From contig JAPPNN010000022.1 of assembly GCA_028873815.1 (NCBI GenBank), positions 21,821 through 85,820 of the forward strand: a stretch of 64,000 nucleotides of DNA, given 5' to 3'. This DNA is from Gemmatimonadota bacterium (lineage in GTDB: Bacteria; Gemmatimonadota; Gemmatimonadetes; Longimicrobiales; Gaopeijiaceae). The translations under genes were made by a program, and so were the position numbers. Below, piece by piece: positions 8,004-17,195 of this stretch. Below the pieces are notes generated by a model. It had not been told where the DNA came from and searched no databases. It saw nothing but the letters and a program-made list of their open reading frames with translations. The stretch's first letter is position 1. Every line of letters starts with the position of its first letter.

Positions 8004-9428
8004 ATGTCCAGAACACCACCGCGCGAGCGCGCAGGACACAGTCCGCGGGCAGAGGTCGACAGCCTTCCGCGCGCCGTCCTCTGCCCGCGGTGTTCGGCGG
8101 ACCTCGACCTGAGCGCGCCCGCGCTCCGCTGCCGCAGGTGCGGACAGGGATACCCCCGCCTGGGTCGCATTCCCGTGATTCTCTCCGAGCCGCTCGCCTA
8201 CCTCGCGTCGTGCCGGCACCAATTGAACCGGTTGCAGGGACAGGTGGAGCGAACCGTCCGGGACATCCGCGAGCAGCTTCAGGCGGCGGACCTGCTGCCG
8301 GCTACCCGGCGGCGCTGCGAGGCCACGATCCAGGGGATCGCCGGCCAGCTGGACGATGTCCGCGCCATCATCGAGCCCCGGCTTCCGGCCACGACCCGCT
8401 CCGAAGGGCAGGCGTGGTCGCACCAGGCACCCGCCACCCTGCATCACCTGCCGTACCTTTACCGGGACTGGGGTTGGCCCTCGGAAGCAGACGGCGAAAA
8501 CGAGCAGGCCCTGTCCATGGTGGAAGAGATGCTGGGGGACACCGGACCGGGGCGCACGCTTGTCATGGGCGCCGGCGCGTGCCGGCTCGCCTACGACATC
8601 CATCACCGCCATCCGGATGCCGAGATCATGGTGATGGATCTGGATCCGGTCCTCTTTGCGGCGGCCCACGCCGTGACCCACGGAAAGTCCCTGACCGTCC
8701 GCGAGGCCAATCTCGAGATGGGCGACATGCACCACGCGGTGAAGGAGTGGTCGTTGGCGGCGCCGCAGGGCCCGGTTGACGATGCCCGCTTCCACTTCCT
8801 GATCGCGGATGCCGTCGATCCGCCGCTCGACCCCCGCGTCTTCGACACGGTGCTGACTCCGTGGTTCATCGATCAGGGACCCGAAGATGTCCGCGACCTG
8901 ATCAGCACTCTCCACCGGTTGCTCAAGCCGGGCGGGCGCTGGGTGAACCTGGGTCCCCTCAAGTACGACCTGGACATTCCCGTCTCGCGCCGCTTCGCCC
9001 GGGAGGAGTTGTTCGACCTTGCCGAGCAGGCGGGATTCCGCGTGGGGCCGTGGAAGAGCGCGACCGGGCCCTATCTGGTCTCCAGGCTGAACGGTCGAGG
9101 GAAGGTGGAGTGGGTGCTGGCGTTCTCGGCCACCCGGCTCGAAGCGCCGGAGAAGGGGTCACGGCCGGAACCCGGTCCGCCGCCCTGGCTGGTCTTTCGA
9201 CATCTGCCCATCCCGACGTTCGAGGGCCAGGCGGTGTTCTGGTCCGAAGCCTCCATGATCCGTATGGTGGTCTCGTCCATCGACGGTCGCCGCACGCTGG
9301 ACGACATCGCCCGCCGGGTGGCCGAGCGGGCAGACCAGCCGGATATCTCCATGAGCCAGGTCCGGACAGCGGTGCGGCAGTGTCTCCAACATGTCCACCC
9401 CGCCTGCGCGCAAAATACTAAACAATAA
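8004..9428 (+). CDS. Carnosine N-methyltransferase-like (N2227 family) SAM methyltransferase with zinc ribbon and PqqD-like domain
   Basis: 474 residues. A zinc ribbon of the Trm112 type lies at the N-terminus (Cys27, Cys30, Cys43, Cys46, then GYP). A SAM-binding motif TLVMGAGACRLAYD starts near residue 184. The segment WFIDQGPEDVRDLISTLHRLLKPGGRWVNLGPLKY resembles the FFIDTA...LKPGG-x-W-x-NLGPL core of carnosine N-methyltransferases, here split into pieces by quoting only its key residues: FID, LKPGG, NLGPL. The last 75 residues (SIDGRRTLDDIARRV) look like a PqqD-like winged domain. The substrate is unknown; a small imidazole or peptide is possible. The next gene starts in its stop codon. 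Confidence 0.7.
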   Translation: MSRTPPRERAGHSPRAEVDSLPRAVLCPRCSADLDLSAPALRCRRCGQGYPRLGRIPVILSEPLAYLASCRHQLNRLQGQVERTVRDIREQLQAADLLPATRRRCEATIQGIAGQLDDVRAIIEPRLPATTRSEGQAWSHQAPATLHHLPYLYRDWGWPSEADGENEQALSMVEEMLGDTGPGRTLVMGAGACRLAYDIHHRHPDAEIMVMDLDPVLFAAAHAVTHGKSLTVREANLEMGDMHHAVKEWSLAAPQGPVDDARFHFLIADAVDPPLDPRVFDTVLTPWFIDQGPEDVRDLISTLHRLLKPGGRWVNLGPLKYDLDIPVSRRFAREELFDLAEQAGFRVGPWKSATGPYLVSRLNGRGKVEWVLAFSATRLEAPEKGSRPEPGPPPWLVFRHLPIPTFEGQAVFWSEASMIRMVVSSIDGRRTLDDIARRVAERADQPDISMSQVRTAVRQCLQHVHPACAQNTKQ

Positions 9429-10210
9429 TGTTAACTATATTGGATCGGCACGCGCCTGTCTCGGCGCTCTTGAGCCTGCTGGCGCTCGCAGGCACCGCGC
9501 AGGCCCAGGACGGCACGGACGGTTCCGGCCAGGCGAGAAGCTACATCGGCGCATTCGCCGGACCGGGCTCACTGGACGTCCGCATGACCGACATCGACGG
9601 CTTTACGGGGTCGAACGGCGTCCCCGGCCAGGTCTTCGAGTACGACGACACCGGACTCGCGGCCGGCGTGGTGGCGGGAAGATATTTCCGCCTGGGGCGC
9701 GTCCAGTTCCTGATCGAGGCGGACGGCACGTTCGTCGGCCTTCCGGCGATTGCCGAACAAGTGGATCCGGTCGGACTGGACGAAACGGCGGCGGCGGAGC
9801 TGCATTGGGTTGGGACGGCGCGCATTGGCGTTCGGAGGTCCCTCGGCCGCGCCGGCGTGTTCGTCGCCGGCGGCGTGTCGGTCGCCGGGGCATCCAATTC
9901 GTTTACCGATCTCGATCCGGGAATGGACGGTGGCATGCAGTTGGATCCCGACGATTCCTTCGACGAGCGGCCGACGCTGGTCGGGTGGATCGCCGGGGTC
10001 GGCGTCGAGATGCCGGTGGCCGGTGCCTGGGCCCTGCGATTCGAAGGCCTTCACAAGGATTTCGGTGAGACCGTCCACCAGGCGGAGAACCGGCTGGGCG
10101 TCAATGCCGGCGTCTGCGGACCGAGCGGGCTCCCCAGCCCTTGCCGCTACGGCTTCGACCAGCGGTTCGCTTTCGTCCGTCTGGGCCTCGTTCGCAGTCT
10201 TGGCCGATGA
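9428..10210 (+). CDS. Outer-membrane beta-barrel protein
   Basis: 260 residues; the ATG shares one base with the stop of the methyltransferase gene. A signal peptide ends at about residue 26 (AQAQDG). The body has alternating hydrophobic and polar strands with Gly and aromatic residues (YIGAFAGPG, GLAAGVVAGRYF, VGWIAGVGVEM, WALRFEGLHKDF) and finishes with the strand FAFVRLGLVRSLGR, consistent with an eight- to ten-stranded barrel. Two Cys (CGPSGLPSPC) may form a loop disulphide. No enzymatic residues are evident. Co-transcription with the methyltransferase is likely. Confidence 0.7.
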   Translation: MLTILDRHAPVSALLSLLALAGTAQAQDGTDGSGQARSYIGAFAGPGSLDVRMTDIDGFTGSNGVPGQVFEYDDTGLAAGVVAGRYFRLGRVQFLIEADGTFVGLPAIAEQVDPVGLDETAAAELHWVGTARIGVRRSLGRAGVFVAGGVSVAGASNSFTDLDPGMDGGMQLDPDDSFDERPTLVGWIAGVGVEMPVAGAWALRFEGLHKDFGETVHQAENRLGVNAGVCGPSGLPSPCRYGFDQRFAFVRLGLVRSLGR

Positions 10211-10253
10211 TCGTTGCACTCAGGCGCCCGACCGACCCGCCCCGCGCCGGCGA

Positions 10254-12341
10254 TCACCACTCCCGGTCCGCCGCCTCCCGCACGAGCGCCGCCACGTCCC
10301 GCTCCAGCAGGTAGCCACCGGCCACCAGCTCCCGGCACACGCGCTCAACCTCGGCAACATACGCGTCATGCGTGGGATAGCGGTCCCGCACCGACCTGCG
10401 CGGGTCCCCCAGGCTCGACCGCTCAGCCTCGGTCCGTGGGAACACCAGATATGACCCCATCCACCGCGTGAGCATTCCGCCCGCACCCCAGGAGGCGTCC
10501 CGCAGGTTCCAGCCGGTGTACGTCGCCAGCGGCACCGCCACGTGCGGCAGCCGGATCCCCGCCAATTCGTTGCCGTCCGCGTCGACCATGGGCACAAGCG
10601 TCCGGAATGCCGGCCCGGCCCTGGGCGGCACCTGGTCGGCGATGCCCTCGGTGTACCAGCGGGGGCCGGGATCCAGGCGGAGCGGCCGATAGAAGTCCTC
10701 GGGCGCCAGGGTCCCGGGGATCCTGGGCCAGGCGGCGCGAAACGCCTCCAGATCGACCAGCGTACCGTCGTCGATCCGCGGATACCGGCTCTCGGGCGGC
10801 TCGACCCCTTCGGCCGCCCACCGGTCGAGCGCCACCAGCAGCGCCCGCATCACCGGCCGCGTGGTGGCCCGGTTCACCGGACTATGATAGACACCGCCGG
10901 TCATCGAGTTGTGCGCCGTGCCCGCGATCAGGTAGATGCGCACGGAAGGATCGAGCCCGGCGTCGACCGTGCCCTCGACGTCGGTGTGCAGGAGCGAACC
11001 CGCCCGCGACCAGTACTCGGTGGACGTCTGCGTGAAGAAGATCCTCGGCACGTGGCCGCTCGCGCGCGCCCGATCGAGCATCGAACCGCTGGCCCGGGTG
11101 ACCGGATCCGTCTGGTGGACGGAGTTGAAGGGGAAGAAGTCCGACGGATACAGCCCTTCCTCGTGATGGCTCCCGTGGCGTGTGGTCTGGCCAAAGCGAT
11201 GGTTGAAGATCCCCTTCCCCGCGCCCGCGACATGGGGCATGATGGCGTCGAAAACGAACCGCCCCTCCAGATCCGCGTTGAATCCCTCGTAGACGAAGTG
11301 GTGCAGGAAGCGGCCCGATTGCGACCCGCCGTAGCCGTAGGCGAACTCCACCGACCCGGCGAGGGGGTTGGCGAGCGACCCCTCCCCGTCCGACGCGTAG
11401 CGGAAGAACGAGATCACGTCGCGCGTGGCCGCGAGTCCCAGCCCCGTGACCCTGGGGTCCTTCCCCTCGTAGACGAGGTCGTAGAGCCAGCCCGGCTCGA
11501 ACCCCTCCTCCACGTGTACCCACGTCGGATCGGGCACGACCGCGCCGTTCTCCAGACGCCCGAAACTCCACTCGTCCCGCGGAATCTCCACACCCTTCGC
11601 GCCGCGGTCCGGCCGCTTCACCAGGGTCGCTCTGCCATTATCCGCCGCAACGGACGGATAGGGCAGCGAACTCCCCCAATCGAAGGGCAGGCTGTGGTAC
11701 CTGCGCATCGCGGCGTCGCTGTCCGGCTCCAGCACATTCGCGATGTACAGGCCGTAGACGGTCGACTCCAGCTCGGCGTAGATGCGCCCGACGATCGCGC
11801 TTCCGTCCTCGTTGCGCGCGACCGGCACCCCGATCTGCACACGGTCATTGCCGGCTGCCACGTCCCCGCTCCACCCGCTCCACAGGATCGCATAGCCCTC
11901 CTCCATGAGGAACCCGTCGCCGGCGTCCGCCACGGTGGCCGGATCGTTGCCCCGGCCTCCGTTGAAGGTCCCCAGCGCGACCTTGTTGCCGCGGTTGGCC
12001 ACGTCGTAGAGCAGCCGACCGTTGCCGCGTCCGGTGTCGACGGGCTTGAGGAGGAAGAAGTCGGTCCAGACTTCCACAAGGCCGCGCTCGTTGGTCGGCG
12101 CCAGACCCAGGTCGCTCACGCGGTCGTTGGCGGGGTCCTTCGGGTCCACCTCGATATGGAGTCTGCCGACGATCTTCTCGTACGGTCCGGTGTCGCCGAA
12201 CGCGTGGCCGCCGGCGAAGGGGGCCCGCTCGTCGATCTGCACGCGGACGACCTGCGCGTCCAGCGTGGGGGGACCGGGGACGTGCGCGATGGCGACGGTG
12301 AATCCGGCGACGAGCGGGGCGAAAACGGCGCGTGCGGTCAT
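10254..12341 (-). CDS. Secreted alpha/beta hydrolase domain protein
   Basis: 695 residues from the ATG at 12,341, preceded by GGAGG at a spacing of 4; the open frame continues upstream to 12,548 without a plausible start. A signal peptide (MTARAVFAPLVAGFTVAIA) is followed by PFAGGHAFGDTGPYEKIVGRL, typical of a large family of exported proteins annotated as alpha/beta hydrolase domain-containing. The candidate nucleophile elbow is GYGGSQSGR, and HDAY/H-rich segments near the C-terminus could supply the His. Likely an esterase-type hydrolase in the periplasm; the substrate is unknown. It stands alone, convergent with the barrel gene. Confidence 0.8.
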   Translation of the reverse strand: MTARAVFAPLVAGFTVAIAHVPGPPTLDAQVVRVQIDERAPFAGGHAFGDTGPYEKIVGRLHIEVDPKDPANDRVSDLGLAPTNERGLVEVWTDFFLLKPVDTGRGNGRLLYDVANRGNKVALGTFNGGRGNDPATVADAGDGFLMEEGYAILWSGWSGDVAAGNDRVQIGVPVARNEDGSAIVGRIYAELESTVYGLYIANVLEPDSDAAMRRYHSLPFDWGSSLPYPSVAADNGRATLVKRPDRGAKGVEIPRDEWSFGRLENGAVVPDPTWVHVEEGFEPGWLYDLVYEGKDPRVTGLGLAATRDVISFFRYASDGEGSLANPLAGSVEFAYGYGGSQSGRFLHHFVYEGFNADLEGRFVFDAIMPHVAGAGKGIFNHRFGQTTRHGSHHEEGLYPSDFFPFNSVHQTDPVTRASGSMLDRARASGHVPRIFFTQTSTEYWSRAGSLLHTDVEGTVDAGLDPSVRIYLIAGTAHNSMTGGVYHSPVNRATTRPVMRALLVALDRWAAEGVEPPESRYPRIDDGTLVDLEAFRAAWPRIPGTLAPEDFYRPLRLDPGPRWYTEGIADQVPPRAGPAFRTLVPMVDADGNELAGIRLPHVAVPLATYTGWNLRDASWGAGGMLTRWMGSYLVFPRTEAERSSLGDPRRSVRDRYPTHDAYVAEVERVCRELVAGGYLLERDVAALVREAADREW

Positions 12342-12391
12342 GGTGCCTCCAAAGGATCGCGGGTGCCGGGCCGTCACGATGGCAAACTTTG

Positions 12392-13552
12392 TCAATTTCG
12401 GCGAATCCCGTGTACGTGCACCGACTCGACGCCGAGTTCGTCGCGCCGGATCCCGACGACCGCCGTGGGGGTGATCTGCGTCAATTCGAGACCATCGGCG
12501 ACTGCGATCGATCCGGCGCGTTGTCCATCCAGCGCAATGACCGACCATGCACCGCCGCTTCCGACCCCTCCGACGTATCTGCCTCCCAAAGCGAAGGCAT
12601 GCGCCAGCGGATCATACGGTTGAATCCAGACAAACCCCTCCGGATCCACCAGGAAATCCCAGAACACCGAGAGCTCGTCCGGCACGGGTGCGGCCTCGTG
12701 TCGGGCCCGCGTGGCCGATGCCTCGTCCGCCGGCGCTTCAGAAACCGCCTGATCGATCACCCGGTCGAGGGCATCGCGCACCGCCGGGGATTCCGTCGGC
12801 TCCCACGCGATCTCTCCGTCAGCGATGCCGGGCGCGGACGTGCGGCGAATCACGGACTCCAGGGTGTCCCCGAAGTAGAGATAGGTCCCATCTGTAACGA
12901 CCACCGACCGCGGCGACAGGGGTTCGGGGCCACCGAAGTTGCCCGCGGAATAGCGGACGATGCCGCCGACCGAGACCAGCTCGCCGAGGTGGCCGCCGTT
13001 CCGGTCGAAGTGATGGACCGAGATACGGTCACGTTGTCCGTGGCCAGCAAAGACGACGCCGCCCAACACCCAGCCTCGTCCCAGCGGACCCGCGCCCAGC
13101 CCGAGATCGGGATACTCCCCGCTGGCAATCGGGACAACTTCCGTTGAGCCGTCCGGCAGGAAACGCGTTACCCTCCGCAGCCTGCTGTCGAAGGCTTCGA
13201 CGGTATCTCCCCGCGGCCAGGCGGCCGAAAGGTACATGAACTCACCGGGACCCTCACCTCTACCGCCCAGGGCTTCAAGGAACTCGCCACCCTCATTGAA
13301 TACGCGGATGTCGTAACCTCCGGAATTCGGCACCACCAGCCGCCCGTCGGGTAGCAGGAACGGCCTGACAACCCCGTCGAACTCCTGGTACGGATCGCCC
13401 CCGAGCACACCCACGCTCATTGCGCGGATGGCCTCGATCTCCAGCGGTGCGCCCGGCACGGGCCCACCAACCGGCCCCGCGTCCGGCTCGGCCGCACATC
13501 CCCCCAGCGCAATCACCGCACCGGCGGCGCACAGACGCGCACCCAGCTTCAT
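12392..13552 (-). CDS. Six-bladed beta-propeller lipoprotein
   Basis: 386 residues from the ATG at 13,552 (GAGG four bases upstream). The lipobox ALGGC places the modified Cys at residue 19. Propeller blades are visible as FLLPDGRLVVPNSGGYDIRVF, GGRGEGPGEF and FDRNGGHLGELVS; the GRGEGPGEF segment is typical of 6-bladed propeller lipoproteins found in Bacteroidota and Gemmatimonadota. The function is probably ligand or protein binding at the periplasmic face. Its start overlaps the stop of the upstream coiled-coil gene as ATGA, so the two are translationally coupled. Confidence 0.8.
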   Translation of the reverse strand: MKLGARLCAAGAVIALGGCAAEPDAGPVGGPVPGAPLEIEAIRAMSVGVLGGDPYQEFDGVVRPFLLPDGRLVVPNSGGYDIRVFNEGGEFLEALGGRGEGPGEFMYLSAAWPRGDTVEAFDSRLRRVTRFLPDGSTEVVPIASGEYPDLGLGAGPLGRGWVLGGVVFAGHGQRDRISVHHFDRNGGHLGELVSVGGIVRYSAGNFGGPEPLSPRSVVVTDGTYLYFGDTLESVIRRTSAPGIADGEIAWEPTESPAVRDALDRVIDQAVSEAPADEASATRARHEAAPVPDELSVFWDFLVDPEGFVWIQPYDPLAHAFALGGRYVGGVGSGGAWSVIALDGQRAGSIAVADGLELTQITPTAVVGIRRDELGVESVHVHGIRRN

Positions 13553-13842
13553 TGGGCCTCTTCGCCGCTTCCCACCCTGTCCCCTCGCAGGAAGACCTCG
13601 ATGCTGTGCACGCGATCCTCGACCCGCCCGATACGGGCCTCCACACGGTCGATACGGGCCTCCACACGGTCGATGCGGGCGGTCAGTCGCTCCTCCACCC
13701 CGTCGATGCGTTCCTCCACGCGGTAGATTCGGCCGGTCAGCCGATCTTCCACGCGACCGATCTGTCCCGACAGGAGCACGGCGACAACCACCAGGCTGAC
13801 GATCACCGCGATCACCTGGCCGTTTTCCCTGAACAGCTTCAT
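13549..13842 (-). CDS. Small membrane-anchored coiled-coil protein
   Basis: 97 residues from the ATG at 13,842, which follows a strong GGAGGAGGA. One transmembrane segment (about residues 9-27, VIAVIVSLVVVAVLL) is followed by nearly perfect heptads built on the unit RVEARID / RVEERID, so a long parallel coiled coil is predicted. The DNA of this part contains 21-base tandem repeats. No named family is recognised. It is coupled by a 4-base overlap to the propeller lipoprotein gene and may anchor or oligomerise it (inference). Confidence 0.75.
   Translation of the reverse strand: MKLFRENGQVIAVIVSLVVVAVLLSGQIGRVEDRLTGRIYRVEERIDGVEERLTARIDRVEARIDRVEARIGRVEDRVHSIEVFLRGDRVGSGEEAQ
13630..13671. repeat. 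Two perfect 21-base tandem repeats inside a coiled-coil gene
   Basis: The 21-base unit beginning GATACGGGCC occurs at 13,630-13,650 and again without change at 13,651-13,671; weaker copies flank it. Each unit encodes seven residues, that is one coiled-coil heptad. Slippage would change coil length in steps of one heptad without breaking the frame. Confidence 0.85.
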
Positions 13843-14021
13843 GGCACTTCCTCCTCCCCGAGTTCGATAATGCCGACGCGGGCGCCCGGACGGCAAGCCG
13901 GGTGAAGGGTGAATCGGGTTCGCGGGCGCTTCCATGCCCGGATAGGACCGGTTTAGTATTCGGCGTGCCCGAATCGACAATGCGACCCGGAGAACCGGAC
14001 CCGAGGGAGGCCGACGGCGCA

Positions 14022-15182
14022 ATGCAAACCAGTTTCCGCCACAGCCAACTGCCGATATTCGCGCTCATCTCCGCCGCGGTGCTTGGCGGCTGTCGCGGAG
14101 ACGCCACCCAGGCGCAGGCGGAGAGCGCCGAGACGACTCCGGTCAACTCATCCGCCGCAGCAGCCGAAGCCTCTCCCGAGCGCATGGCCCAGGCGGCCCG
14201 CGAGTTCCTCGACGCCCTTTCACCCCAACAACGGGCCGACGCCGAATTCCCCTTCGACGCCGACTCGGAGCGCACGCGCTGGAGCAACCTGCCGGCGAGC
14301 ATGGTGGAGCGCGCGGGGGTCAGGTTCGGTGATCTCGGCGACCCGCAGAGGCGCCGGTTCCACGACCTGCTGCGCGCGTCGACCAGCAGCCAGGGGTATC
14401 AGAAGATCGCGGGCGTGATTCGTTTGGATGAGGTGTTGCACGAGGACGCGTCCGCGGCTGTCGCGCGTGGCGAGCGACGCCTGCCGGAGAGCCTGCTGGA
14501 GAGCTGGACATCCGCCAACTACTGGATCTCATTCTTTGGCCGGCCCGGCGATCCGGCCTGGGGATGGCTCGTCAACGGTCATCACCTGGCGGCCAGCTTC
14601 ACCGTCGCGGGCGACCGGGTGGCGTTCACGCCGCTGTTCCTGGGGGCCGAACCGCACGAGATCGAGAGTGGCCTGGAAGCAGGCTGGCGAGTGCTCGCCA
14701 ACGAGGGGGAGCGCGGCTGGCAGCTGCTGCAAGCGCTCGCCGAGGGGCAGCGGTCGGTTGCGGTCCTGGGCGGTGAGATCCCGGGTAACGTACTCACCGG
14801 TCCCGGGCGCAAGGGAAGCCTGAGCGAGTTTTCAGGACTTGCCGCCTCCGCGTTGGACGACGGCCAGCGCACGCTCTTGTGGCAGCTCGTCGAGGAGTAT
14901 GCGGCGAACGCGGACCATGGAGCGGCCGAAGCGCAGCTGGAGAAGATCCGCGCGGACGGGCTGGACGCTCTGCATTTCGCCTGGATTGGACCGGTGGACG
15001 ACCTGTCGGCGCGCTACTACTACCGGGTGCACGGCCCCTCACTCCTCATCGAGTACATCGTCGAGGAGAGCGTCGGCGGGGACGCAGCCAACCACGTGCA
15101 CAGCATTATGCGGGACCCCGGCAACGACTACGGCGAGGATTGGCTGGGCAAGCACTACGAGGAGCATCACCAGCGGCGCTAG
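14022..15182 (+). CDS. DUF3500 lipoprotein
   Basis: 386 residues from the ATG at 14,022. The lipobox VLGGC puts the lipid anchor on Cys24. The body matches DUF3500 throughout: FLDALSPQQRADAEFPFD, ERTRWSNLPASMVERAGVRFGDL, GWLVNGHHLAASFTV, FAWIGPVDDLSARYYYRVHGPSLLIEY, and a C-terminal NHVHSIMRDPGNDYGEDWL...HYEEHH. The family is uncharacterised; the conserved His, Asp and Glu near the end resemble a metal site. It is transcribed divergently from the coiled-coil/propeller pair, with 179 bases between them. Confidence 0.88.
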   Translation: MQTSFRHSQLPIFALISAAVLGGCRGDATQAQAESAETTPVNSSAAAAEASPERMAQAAREFLDALSPQQRADAEFPFDADSERTRWSNLPASMVERAGVRFGDLGDPQRRRFHDLLRASTSSQGYQKIAGVIRLDEVLHEDASAAVARGERRLPESLLESWTSANYWISFFGRPGDPAWGWLVNGHHLAASFTVAGDRVAFTPLFLGAEPHEIESGLEAGWRVLANEGERGWQLLQALAEGQRSVAVLGGEIPGNVLTGPGRKGSLSEFSGLAASALDDGQRTLLWQLVEEYAANADHGAAEAQLEKIRADGLDALHFAWIGPVDDLSARYYYRVHGPSLLIEYIVEESVGGDAANHVHSIMRDPGNDYGEDWLGKHYEEHHQRR

Positions 15183-15240
15183 CAGCACGATGCGTCCAGG
15201 CACTGCGCGAAGGCGAGCCTGAGCAGAGGACCTGCCTGGC

Positions 15241-17184
15241 CTAGCAGCTCACGCAGCGATGGTTGTTCTTCGCGCCCAGGCGTTCCAGCAGCGCCACCGT
15301 CTCCACGAACGGCTGAATCCGCTGCACCGGGCCGTTGGCCATGTCCACCGTGGTCCGCCCGTTGCGGGCCACGGCAGTGACGTCGGCGCCGTGTTCCACG
15401 AGATACAGGATCATCTCGTTGTCGCCGCGGGCGGCGGCGTGGTGCACCGGGGTGTAGCCGTTCAGGTCGCGGGCGTTCACGTCGGCGCCCAGCTCCTCGA
15501 CCAGAAAGCGCATGGTGGGCATCCAGCCGTCCGGGGCGTGGCGGTGCGAGTTGCCGGCGAAGCCCTGGCCGTAGCCGACTCCGGCCGCCGCGTGTATGGG
15601 GTAGACCGCGGGACCGCCAATGGGGACGGGGGGCAACCCGGAATGATCGGTGTCGTTCCGCGGTCCGAAGCTGCGCTGCGGGACCTTGATGGTGGGGAGG
15701 CCCGGGTCCGCGCCGTACTCCAGGAGCAGCCTCATCGCGGGTACGTCGGTCGCGTGCGTGGCGCGCCAGAAGGGCGTCGCGCCTGTCCGGTCGACGCCGA
15801 GCAGGTCCCGGTTGTAGGTGGTGAACCAGAGCGTGCGCTCCAGGCGGGCATCGACATCCGCGCCGGCGTCGAGGAGGGTGCGCATCAGTGCCAGGTAGCC
15901 CGTCTCCTGTTGCTCGTACTCCAGCGGCTGGGGGTGCCGCGCCTTGGGTGCCCAGTGCACGTTGAGGACGGCGTAGAGCGGGGTCGCGCCGGCGTCGCTG
16001 GCCAGGTTGGGATCGGCACCCCTGTGCAGGAGTTCGGCGACGAGATCGAAGTAGCCGTTGATCGCCGCCATGAGCATCGGCGTGGTGCCGTCGGCCGCAC
16101 TGGGAAGGTCGATGTCGACGCCCCCGTCCAGCAGCGCCATGACCGTCGCCGTGTGGCCCTCGCGCGCCGCCAGGTGGATCGCGGACAGGCCGCCGTGCTT
16201 GCCGACCAGGTCGGCGTAGTTCAGCGGAATGGGCTCGCCGGTCTGGCGGCGCGCTTCGAGCGCCTCCTGCGCGGCTTGCCTGGCCTGCTCCTCCCGCGAC
16301 GTGACCGGAGCGGCTGAAGACTGCAGCTGGCGGCCCGCCACACCCGACTCGACCGGGTAGCTCTGCGCGTCGGTGCCCCCGCGCATCGCGGCGATCTCCG
16401 TCCGCCGCCGCCGCTCCGAGGCGCGATCCATGATGTCGCGCTCGACGAGATCCATCACGCGCGCGGTGATCGTCGCGTCGGCCCCGGCCTCGAGCAGCGC
16501 CGTCACGGCCTTCGTGCGGCCCAGGGCAGCAGCGAACATGAGGGGAGTCTGTCCCCACTCGGGCTCCGTTGCGTCAATGGCCGCCCCGTGGGCGAGCAGC
16601 ACCACCACGGCGCGGAAGTCGCCCGAGGCGGCCGCGAAGTGCAGCGGCGTGGCCCCCGTTTCGGTGACCGGGGACATGTGGGCACCCAACTCGGCCAGCA
16701 TTGTGACAATCCTGCCGTGGCCCTCCTTGGCGGCGATGTGCAGCGGCCTATGGGCCCCCAGGCGAGTGGCCGCCTCGAGATTCGCACCCGCGCGGACGAG
16801 CAGTTCGGCAATCTCCGCGTTGCCGTTGAGCGCCGCCCAGTGAAGGCCGGTCATGCCGTCCCCACGGGGGACATCGACGTCGGCGCCGGTGGCAAGCAGG
16901 GCCCGCACGGCCTCCACGTCGTTCCGCATGGCCGCGTCGGCCACGGGAGAGGTGGACGCCGCGTGCGGGGCGGCCTCGGCGGGCATTTGCGCTGAAGCGG
17001 TGGGCGTGAGGACGCCGCCGGGCAAGGCGGGGAGCCACGCAATCAGGGCTCCCAACAGCAGCGGCGCGAGCCTTCCCGCAGGCACCGCCGGGGCCGGCTG
17101 CCCGCAGGCACGGGTAGCAGACTCCACCGCACACGAGACGCCGGGCTTTCTCCAACCGCGGAACCCCGCCATGGCGATCCTCAT
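15241..17184 (-). CDS. Secreted ankyrin-repeat protein (triad copy 2)
   Basis: 647 residues from the ATG at 17,184, chosen because GGGAGG lies five bases upstream; an earlier GTG at 17,199 lies in front of that site. A hydrophobic export segment occurs around residues 40-65. Ankyrin repeats fill the rest, including GMTGLHWAALNGN, GAHRPLHIAAKEGH, GATPLHFAAASG, GLSAIHLAAREGH and GYTPVHHAAARGD. A charged linker of about 60 residues (ERDIMDRASERRRR to QEALEARRQ) splits the repeats into two blocks. The protein ends in NNHRCVSC. Its start overlaps the end of the DUF1552 gene region. It is the last gene of the six-gene operon. Confidence 0.85.
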   Translation of the reverse strand: MRIAMAGFRGWRKPGVSCAVESATRACGQPAPAVPAGRLAPLLLGALIAWLPALPGGVLTPTASAQMPAEAAPHAASTSPVADAAMRNDVEAVRALLATGADVDVPRGDGMTGLHWAALNGNAEIAELLVRAGANLEAATRLGAHRPLHIAAKEGHGRIVTMLAELGAHMSPVTETGATPLHFAAASGDFRAVVVLLAHGAAIDATEPEWGQTPLMFAAALGRTKAVTALLEAGADATITARVMDLVERDIMDRASERRRRTEIAAMRGGTDAQSYPVESGVAGRQLQSSAAPVTSREEQARQAAQEALEARRQTGEPIPLNYADLVGKHGGLSAIHLAAREGHTATVMALLDGGVDIDLPSAADGTTPMLMAAINGYFDLVAELLHRGADPNLASDAGATPLYAVLNVHWAPKARHPQPLEYEQQETGYLALMRTLLDAGADVDARLERTLWFTTYNRDLLGVDRTGATPFWRATHATDVPAMRLLLEYGADPGLPTIKVPQRSFGPRNDTDHSGLPPVPIGGPAVYPIHAAAGVGYGQGFAGNSHRHAPDGWMPTMRFLVEELGADVNARDLNGYTPVHHAAARGDNEMILYLVEHGADVTAVARNGRTTVDMANGPVQRIQPFVETVALLERLGAKNNHRCVSC

Positions 17185-17195
17185 GCCGTCCTCCC

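Noticed and set aside
10542..12623. Open frame of 693 codons on the plus strand opposite the alpha/beta hydrolase gene
   Set aside because: It is an antisense shadow caused by high GC; its protein is rich in Arg, His and Pro, with no domains, while the minus strand encodes a recognisable family.
13600..13760. Repeated DNA that could be taken for a CRISPR array
   Set aside because: The units are contiguous 21-base repeats without spacers and encode coiled-coil heptads.
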